NCBI GenBank assembly: GCA_030144725.1
Contig: JASKMD010000017.1
Span: forward strand, 886,228-950,227
Length of the DNA: 64,000 nucleotides
Reading direction: 5' to 3'
DNA from: Haematococcus lacustris
Taxonomy: Eukaryota > Chlorophyta > Chlorophyceae > Chlamydomonadales > Haematococcaceae
Within the stretch, counting starts at the first letter, position 1, and each line of letters starts with the position of its first letter. Position numbers and translations under genes: made by a program. Shown one piece after another: positions 46,620 to 55,900 of the stretch. The notes beneath the pieces were generated by a model that was given only the letters and a program-made list of their open reading frames with translations, was not told the origin of the DNA and did no database searches.

Positions 46620-49600
46620 GGTTATGTGGGCATGTGTGTCATCCGCAGACTGGAGGCTATGTATGAGGGCTGTGGTGTTCCTTGCATGGTATTCCTGGGC
46701 TGTGGAGCTGATGCCTAGGCCGAGCTTGTCTATGTCCTCCCTGATGACAGCATTGGTTGTGCCTAACGGTAGCCTCAGCTTTTTCTTGACGCATTGGTTG
46801 ACTGCTCTGTCGTATAGGTCAAGGTCTCCTGGTGTGCACGGGACTACGCAGAAGCTGTAGGCCAGGCTGGGAATGATGGCTGTCTTGATGATGTGGATGG
46901 CTTGTCTGGCGCTGGCAAAGGAGCGCCGTAGTCTCTCCAGCTTTTGTTTGAGTTGTGCCGCCATGGCTATGTGTTGTGGTTTCCAATTAAGTGTCATGGT
47001 GAGCAGGACTCCTAGGTAAGTGAAGGGTGCGGTTGGGGCGAGGTAGGTGACCGGCTTCCCTTGCAGCTGCACGTGTTGCAGTTCTCTGCGGGCTTGCTTC
47101 TCCGCGTCCGCTAGTGTGCTGCACCTGCCGGACTGGTGTGCCTTGTGGAGTGCGGCTGTGGCGAGGGTTTTGCTGTGTGATATGATGAGGTGGCCCCAAT
47201 CGGAGTAGGCGGAGAGCTTGTCGGCCTGGCAGCGTAGATTGCTGATCGAGTTGCAGAGGATAGCGATGTCATCCGCGTAGTCGATGCTGCCAATTGTAAA
47301 TCGCCCGGCGCTGTCGGTTGTCTCTGATGTAAACTTGTACCCCCGCGCTCCTACTTGGAGCCAGCGTAGGAGGGGTTCGATATAGATGAGGAACAGGAAG
47401 GGTGAGAGCGAGTCTCCCTGGATGGTGCCCCGGTCGACGGGTACGGGGTCGGTGTGGCCGTAAGGAGTTTTGAAGCGCGTTGTAGCGCCCGTGTATAGGT
47501 CCTTCACTGCGTCCGTAGCGTCCGTGGGGAAGCCTAGGTCGTGCATGATCCATAGTAGTTTGTCTTGGCAAGTTGTGTTAAACGCACTGGTAAAGTCGAC
47601 AAGGAGCGCGTAGATATCTGTCTTGGCCAGTTTAGCATCTTCAAGAGCCATGACTAGCATCTGTAGCTGCTGGGTGGTGTCTCTGTGGGACCGGAAGCCA
47701 GCTTGGCAGTTGCTGAGCATCCCGTTGGCTTCTGCATATTCGTTCAGTGTCAGTGTTATGTTCAGTGTCAGTGTTATGAGGCTGGTCCAGAGCTTGTAGA
47801 TGGTGTTTGCCAGCCCTACAGGTCTGTAGGCATTGAGATCTGTTTCCTGGCCCTTGTCCTTGTAAAGCAGGCAGGTGTCACTGGTTTTCCATGCTGTGGG
47901 TGTGCAACCAGTGGCCCACATGATGATGAACAGCTGGTGGATAGTGTCCCTCATTTCCCATGGCAGCATCTTGATGATCTCGTTCTCAATGCCGTCTGGT
48001 CCCGGAGCTTTGCCTCCTGCCAGCCTACTGAGGCATTCTTGAAAGCCTGCTTTGTCCATGATGGCTGTATGCAGCCAGTGTATATTTTTGCAGGTGTGCA
48101 TTGAGAAGGGGTCGTCCGCTTTGGCGCGGGCCCAGGGATAGTTTCTAGTCTGTGTGTCTGTGTAGTGGCCGGTTTTGGGCGTTGGGGGTGATAGCTTCTG
48201 CCCGTAGGCGGAGGTGATAATCCGGTTAAGGTCGGCCGGGGCGGTGCAGATGTTCTTGGTATCGGGGTCGGCTAGTGCCTGCAGTCCTTTGTGGTCGGTG
48301 CGGGACGGGCGCAGTATGTATTTGTTGGCTTTCTTAGGCTGGGTGCTTATTAGCTGTTGCATTCTGACACGGGCTTGGGCGATGGCGAGTGCCGAGTCGT
48401 CGTCGTCCAGCTGGTGGATTTGGTCGCGGTAGGTATTGGTCAGTTGGGCTTGCACGTGATTTTCGGTTGGGTCGTCATCTTGGCGTGCTAGCACCGCTTC
48501 CCTGATCGCTGTGTTGGTCGTGTCTGTTTCTGGGATGAGATCTGCGATCGTTGGGTGGGCGCCATTCTGTTTGAATAGTAGCCTAGCCTGCCGGCTGAGG
48601 TTTCTGGTCGTCTTGAGCTTCTTCCCTAGTGCCAGTCTGATCCTGCACATGGTTCTGCGTTGGTAGTGTTGGCCTCCTCTGGTTAAGATCTTAGTGTTGC
48701 ATGTCTGGATGGCAGTGGCCCTGCAGGTTTCCAGGAGTGTTGTGAGCATGGTAGCTGCGTTGTCGACAACTTCCCTGGCTGGGAGGCCTGTAACTTTTGG
48801 AAGGCGTTGTGGCTGATGTGGGTTGGTCTTGTCTAGTATGGTCAGGAAGCGGGTGGCTTCTGTGTAGATTGGTGCCAGGTAAGCTGCTAGTTGAGCATGG
48901 AGCTGTGGGGCACCTGAACTGGGTTGTTGCACGGCAAGGCGGTAGGCTTCCCTGTCCTTGTTGGTGATGGGGGTGGTGAGGATGGTGTGGCTGTGCTTGT
49001 GAGGTTTTTGTGGGTCTGCCAGGACTATGCCCAATCGGGCTGTGCTCAGTGTGGCTGTGACTGGCCTGTGATCACTGAGATACGCGTGTGTGTCGACGTG
49101 CGTGCGGTGCTCAGGGCCGTGTCTTGCGTCGCGCGTCAGGATGGCGTCGATGCGGCTGTTGCAGTGCGGTTGTTGGTAGGTCCAGGCCCGGTCATCGGGA
49201 TCAGCTTCGAGCAGGCGCAGTTCTGTGGCGAAGTCCCTCATCATGAGGTCCTGGGTGTAGTCTGTGTGTTCGGAGCGGTCAGCTGTTCTCAGCGTGGCGT
49301 TGATGTCTCCCGCTAAGATGAGTGATCCGGGTAGGTGATCCGTGGCTGTTCGTATGTGCTGTTGCATTTTTTCTCGTAGTGAGAGCGCGTCGCCGTTATT
49401 CCCCGACGGCCAGTACGTGGCGATGATCGTGAGTTGTTCGCACTGGTGTTGGTTGAGGGCCAGGATGACGCATCGTGCGTTTACCTCTGCATCCGTGCAC
49501 GGCGGGAGCATCTTGGTTTGCATTTGGATGGCTAGGTTGTGTTTGATGCCTATCAGCACTTCACTGTGGCCGCTGTGTCGGTGTGTCGTATAGGCTGGCA

Positions 49601-50973
49601 TGACTCTCTTCAGCCATCCAGAGTCTGAATTGTTGCTCCTAGGCTGGGTCATGGTTTCGGTGAGGATCAGGATGTCCGGGCTGTGCTGGTGCACGAGGTT
49701 GAGGACGTCGTTCCTAGATCTGTGGAGGCTTCTGACGTTCAGGGTAGTAAGGGTGATGTGTTGACGATTGTGTGTTGGGTGTGGCTGCCGGATTGGCAGG
49801 GTGCTGTGTTGTGGTTGTGCTCCTAGGTTCTCGGATGGGTTATCTGTGGGGGGTGGCGGTTTTGTGGGGGTGGCGGCGGGGGGTGGAGTGGGGGCTGTGT
49901 TTAGGTATCTGAACAACAGGGTCTGCGTGTGTGAGTCCTTAGGTTGTGCTCTTGACTTGGTCCGTCTTTTGTCTACGATGATGCCTGATGACGTGGGCCG
50001 TTTACTGCTGCGTGACCGGTCTGTGGGGAGTGTGACTGTGGGAGTGACTTGGCTCAGTCGCGGCCGGGCGTGCTTGTCTGTCGGATGGGTGTCTTCTATG
50101 GCTGTTAACGTGTGCTTGTAACTCGCTGGTTGTGCAGTAGCGATGTTGGGTAGCGGCCGGTCTGTTTGGGGGCTGTGCGCGGGTTGTGTGCCCAAGTCTT
50201 GAGCAGTGAGATCTATGTGGGCGGCTCGTAGATGGTGTTCCAGCTGCTCTATTGTGGCGTGCCTTGTGGGGTCTGCTAACCAGCATAGTGGTTGGATGAG
50301 GTTTGTATTGGCTGCGTCGCCCTTTTTGATTTGAACGAGTGTGCCCTGCAGCTGGAGCCAGTCTTCCGGGGTGTCTAGTCGACATGGGTGGCCGCGTTCC
50401 GAGTCCAGCCATTGCCAGGCGCGGTCTGTGCGGCGGATGGTGGTAGCATGGTTGTTAGTGATGAGAATGGCAGCTGTGTTGGTGTAGCTGTCTATATTGC
50501 CGGTGAGCGTGGTGAGAAGCTCAGGTGTGATGTTGCCGAGTGTAAGCTCGGTGGCGGTAGGGCATAGGTGGAGGTCTTTGTGGTAATGGTACAAGTAGTG
50601 GTTCATGGTGGAGATTGTAAAGTTGCCGGATTCTTCGTATATGTGTGGGAGGCTGCTACGCAGTGGTATCGGCCTGCCCACTTGCCTTGCCTGGTTGGCT
50701 AGGTCTTGGATGTGTGTACCTAGCGTTTTACAGTGGGTGATCACATCATCGGGCCTAATCATAGGTTTCCCCATGGCCATGTTGATGGCGTGTGCAAGGC
50801 AGCACTTCTTGTACTGCTTTTCCCAGTAGGGCCTATGTGCTTCTTGTGGGTTGCCTATGATGGGCCCAAGCCTTGCCCTCTGCCTTGCCTCCTCCATCTC
50901 CGCCGTGTAGTCTGAGTCGCTAATGATTGCTTGTATCTCACAGGTGGCGGGGTACGCGTAGTGTCTCGTGTTC
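46620..50973 (-). CDS. LINE polyprotein, endonuclease and reverse transcriptase part (after internal duplication)
   Basis: The frame is open from the duplication junction, with its first ATG at 50,897. It encodes a second copy of Josephin-like domain 2, a Pro-rich basic linker, an APE-type endonuclease (TLNVRS near residue 377, DINA, SDHRPV near 607) and a reverse transcriptase: GGKAPGPDG near 960, AFNT, GTIQGDSLSPFLF, and YADD at 47,268-47,279. The thumb and C-terminal region continue past the gypsy insertion at 30,414-31,088. APE plus RT defines a target-primed non-LTR retrotransposon. The cysteine protease recalls the Dualen/RandI clade described from Chlamydomonas, but RT phylogeny would be needed. 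The gypsy insertion removes the C-terminus and adds a few foreign residues. Confidence 0.9.
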
Positions 50974-52954
50974 GGGCTTGTGAGGTTTTTGTGGGTCTGC
51001 CAGGACTATGCCCAATCGGGCTGTGCTCAGTGTGGCTGTGACTGGCCTGTGATCACTGAGATACGCGTGTGTGTCGACGTGCGTGCGGTGCTCAGGGCCG
51101 TGTCTTGCGTCGCGCGTCAGGATGGCGTCGATGCGGCTGTTGCAGTGCGGTTGTTGGTAGGTCCAGGCCCGGTCATCGGGATCAGCTTCGAGCAGGCGCA
51201 GTTCTGTGGCGAAGTCCCTCATCATGAGGTCCTGGGTGTAGTCTGTGTGTTCGGAGCGGTCAGCTGTTCTCAGCGTGGCGTTGATGTCTCCCGCTAAGAT
51301 GAGTGATCCGGGTAGGTGATCCGTGGCTGTTCGTATGTGCTGTTGCATTTTTTCTCGTAGTGAGAGCGCGTCGCCGTTATTCCCCGACGGCCAGTACGTG
51401 GCGATGATCGTGAGTTGTTCGCACTGGTGTTGGTTGAGGGCCAGGATGACGCATCGTGCGTTTACCTCTGCATCCGTGCACGGCGGGAGCATCTTGGTTT
51501 GCATTTGGATGGCTAGGTTGTGTTTGATGCCTATCAGCACTTCACTGTGGCCGCTGTGTCGGTGTGTCGTATAGGCTGGCATGACTCTCTTCAGCCATCC
51601 AGAGTCTGAATTGTTGCTCCTAGGCTGGGTCATGGTTTCGGTGAGGATCAGGATGTCCGGGCTGTGCTGGTGCACGAGGTTGAGGACGTCGTTCCTAGAT
51701 CTGTGGAGGCTTCTGACGTTCAGGGTAGTAAGGGTGATGTGTTGACGATTGTGTGTTGGGTGTGGCTGCCGGATTGGCAGGGTGCTGTGTTGTGGTTGTG
51801 CTCCTAGGTTCTCGGATGGGTTATCTGTGGGGGGTGGCGGTTTTGTGGGGGTGGCGGCGGGGGGTGGAGTGGGGGCTGTGTTTAGGTATCTGAACAACAG
51901 GGTCTGCGTGTGTGAGTCCTTAGGTTGTGCTCTTGACTTGGTCCGTCTTTTGTCTACGATGATGCCTGATGACGTGGGCCGTTTACTGCTGCGTGACCGG
52001 TCTGTGGGGAGTGTGACTGTGGGAGTGACTTGGCTCAGTCGCGGCCGGGCGTGCTTGTCTGTCGGATGGGTGTCTTCTATGGCTGTTAACGTGTGCTTGT
52101 AACTCGCTGGTTGTGCAGTAGCGATGTTGGGTAGCGGCCGGTCTGTTTGGGGGCTGTGCGCGGGTTGTGTGCCCAAGTCTTGAGCAGTGAGATCTATGTG
52201 GGCGGCTCGTAGATGGTGTTCCAGCTGCTCTATTGTGGCGTGCCTTGTGGGGTCTGCTAACCAGCATAGTGGTTGGATGAGGTTTGTATTGGCTGCGTCG
52301 CCCTTTTTGATTTGAACGAGTGTGCCCTGCAGCTGGAGCCAGTCTTCCGGGGTGTCTAGTCGACATGGGTGGCCGCGTTCCGAGTCCAGCCATTGCCAGG
52401 CGCGGTCTGTGCGGCGGATGGTGGTAGCATGGTTGTTAGTGATGAGAATGGCAGCTGTGTTGGTGTAGCTGTCTATATTGCCGGTGAGCGTGGTGAGAAG
52501 CTCAGGTGTGATGTTGCCGAGTGTAAGCTCGGTGGCGGTAGGGCATAGGTGGAGGTCTTTGTGGTAATGGTACAAGTAGTGGTTCATGGTGGAGATTGTA
52601 AAGTTGCCGGATTCTTCGTATATGTGTGGGAGGCTGCTACGCAGTGGTATCGGCCTGCCCACTTGCCTTGCCTGGTTGGCTAGGTCTTGGATGTGTGTAC
52701 CTAGCGTTTTACAGTGGGTGATCACATCATCGGGCCTAATCATAGGTTTCCCCATGGCCATGTTGATGGCGTGTGCAAGGCAGCACTTCTTGTACTGCTT
52801 TTCCCAGTAGGGCCTATGTGCTTCTTGTGGGTTGCCTATGATGGGCCCAAGCCTTGCCCTCTGCCTTGCCTCCTCCATCTCCGCCGTGTAGTCTGAGTCG
52901 CTAATGATTGCTTGTATCTCACAGGTGGCGGGGTACGCGTAGTGTCTCGTGTTC
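48995..52954. repeat. 1,979-bp direct tandem duplication inside the LINE
   Basis: Unit 1 is 48,995-50,973 and unit 2 is 50,976-52,954, separated by two extra bases (GG at 50,974-50,975), so the period is 1,981. I see no differences between units. Because 1,981 is not divisible by three, the polyprotein reading from the right goes out of frame and stops at 50,938. Confidence 0.93.
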
Positions 52955-55900
52955 CGTAGCCGAATAGGTGCGTCCGCTTGGGAGTCAAGGAGGTACCATG
53001 CGCCATCGTGTTTCCTTATCGCCATGCTGTGAGCCGGGGCCTTGCACAAGAAGGCTTTCGTGCCGTGGGTGGCGGACAGCGCGTCGAGGTTGCGGGGTGA
53101 CCAATCGCTCCGTGTTCGCAGGTGCGCCACTGTGTGTGTGCTGAGGCCGTAGTGTGACATCAGGTAGAGATTAATGACCGTGTCATTGCATGCGCCTTGT
53201 TCGTCTCTGGCTATTGCCCACATTGTGCGTTGGTCCCCGCGTCGCGCGTGTAGCTCGGACGTGTGGAAGTTGGCCAGTTCCTGGTTAGTGAGCCAAGAGT
53301 GTCCTGCCGCCATGTTCAGGGCATGTATTTGGCAGTGTGAGGCTACCTGTTGCTCGAAGTGCAAGCCATCAGGGCCTGGGTTCTCCTCAATGTCTCCCGC
53401 TGCCAGCAGGAGCCAGCTAATGTATATGCATCTTGCCATGTATTTACTTATGGCCATGTTCCATGTGGGGTTGCTCATGATGTTAGGGTTGAGGTAGTAC
53501 GCCATGTAGGCTTGGAGTGTAGTGTTGTACTGAATGGCCCTGATAATCCTTCCACTATTGTGTCCCTTGAGGTAGGTGCAGGTAGTGTGTGTCAGGCGGG
53601 TGATGGTTGTCGCATTTTGTAATGTCCCGTCTATGCCAAGTAACCAGTTGTAGGTGGTATTGTGTAGGGAGGCGTTGAGCTTGGCCAGGGTCTTACGTTG
53701 TTTCTTGAGACATTGCTTAGATTTGGCGTGTGTGTATGTGGGTTCGCTTCGCTTCCTAGTTATCATTATCCAAGTAAGAAAGCAGACTAGGTAGGCTATG
53801 GTTTGCCGGTCCATGTCCTTTTGCTGGGTGGGTTTCCAGTTGGGGTGTCCAAATGCGGGGTTGGGCATGGGGATGATGATGGTGTACCGTGGGTACATGT
53901 TGTCACTGTAGGTGCACAGCCATGGCGCTTCTGTAATGTTCGTCTCAGGTACCATGCGCTGGCCAATGGTGTGAGCCCCAAGCATGTTCCCGTCATGTTG
54001 GGGTTGTTGGTTGGCTTTGGGCATAGCAGTCAGGCCTGGCAGGTGGTGGTACAGCAGGTCAGCATGGACAGCATGCGAGGTTGTCCCTTGCATCGGCATG
54101 GGCTGCTCATTGGGCTGTTCATCCTCTGGTTGGTTGCTGTGGGTGTGTGGGTACCTGGTGTGGGGCATCAGGTCTGCATGGAAAGCACGCAAGGCTGGTC
54201 CCGGTGGTGGCCTGGGCTGCTCATTTAGTTGTTTGTCCTCTAGTTGGTTGCTGTGGGTGTGTGGGTACCTGGTGCGGGGCATCGGGTCTGCATGGAAAGC
54301 ATGCAAGGTTGTCCCTAGCATCTCTGTGACAGCCAGCTGGTCATGCAAGGCTGTAGCGGTCAGGGCTGGCAGGTGGTGGTGGGGCTGGGCGCCATGTCTA
54401 TTGTCAGCCTGCATGTCAGCATGGTTAGTTGGCATCTCTGTGACAGCCAGCTGGTCATGCAAGGCTGTAGCGGTCAGGGCTGGCAGGTGGTGGTGGGGCT
54501 GGGCGCCATGTCTATTGTCAGCCTGCATGTCAGCATGGTTAGTTGGCATCTCTGTGACAGCCAGCTGGTCATGCAAGGCTGTAGCGGTCAGGGCTGGCAG
54601 GTGGTGGTGGGGCTGGGCGCCATGTCTATTGTCAGCCTGCATGTCAGCATGGTTAGTTGGCATCTCTGTGACAGCCAGCTGGTCATGCAAGGCTGTAGCG
54701 GTCAGGGCTGGCAGGTGATGGTGGGGCTGGGCGCCATGTCTATTGTCAGCCTGCATGTCAGCATGGTTAGTTGGCATCTCTGTGACAGCCAGCTGGTCAT
54801 GCAAGGCTGTAGCGGTCAGGGCTGGCAGGTGGTGGTGGGGCTGGGCGCCATGTCTATTGTCAGCCTGCATGTCAGCATGGTTAGTTGGCATCTCTGTGAC
54901 AGCCAGCTGGTCATGCAAGGCTGTAGCGGTCAGGGCTGGCAGGTGGTGGTGGGGCTGGGCGCCATGTCTATTGTCAGCCTGCATGTCTGCATGGTTTGTT
55001 GGCATCTCTGTGACAGCCAGCTGGTCATGCAAGGCTGTAGCGGTCAGGGCTGGCAGGTGGTGGTGGGGCTGGGCGCCATGTCTATTGTCAGCCTGCATGT
55101 CAGCATGGTTAGTTGGCATCTCTGTGACAGCCAGCTGGTCATGCAAGGCTGTAGCGGTCAGGGCTGGCAGGTGGTGGTGGGGCTGGGCGCCATGTCTATT
55201 GTCAGCCTGCATGTCAGCATGGTTAGTTGGCATCTCTGTGACAGCCAGCTGGTCATGCAAGGCTGTAGCGGTCAGGGCTGGCAGGTGGTGGTGGGGCTGG
55301 GCGCCATGTCTATTGTCAGCGTGCATGTCTGCATGGTTTGTTGGCATCTCTGTGACAGCCAGCTGGTCATGCAAGGCTGTAGCGGTCAGGGCTGGCAGGT
55401 GGTGGTGGGGCTGGGCGCCATGTCTATTGTCAGCCTGCATGTCAGCATGGTTAGTTGGCATCTCTGTGACAGCCAGCTGGTCATGCAAGGCTGTAGCGGT
55501 CAGGGCTGGCAGGTGGTGGTGGGGCTGGGCGCCATGTCTATTGTCAGCCTGCATGTCAGCATGGTTAGTTGGCATCTCTGTGACAGCCAGCTGGTCATGC
55601 AAGGCTGTAGCGGTCAGGGCTGGCAGGTGGTGGTGGGGCTGGGCGCCATGTCTATTGTCAGCCTGCATGTCAGCATGGTTAGTTGGCATCTCTGTGACAG
55701 CCAGCTGGTCATGCAAGGCTGTAGCGGTCAGGGCTGGCAGGTGATGGTGGGGCTGGGCGCCATGTCTATTGTCAGCCTGCATGTCAGCATGGTTAGTTGG
55801 CATCGCTGTGACAGCCAGCTGGTCATGCAAGGCTGTAGCGGTCAGGGCTGGCAGGTGGTGGTGGGGCTGGGCGCCATGTCTATTGTCAGCCTGCATGTCA

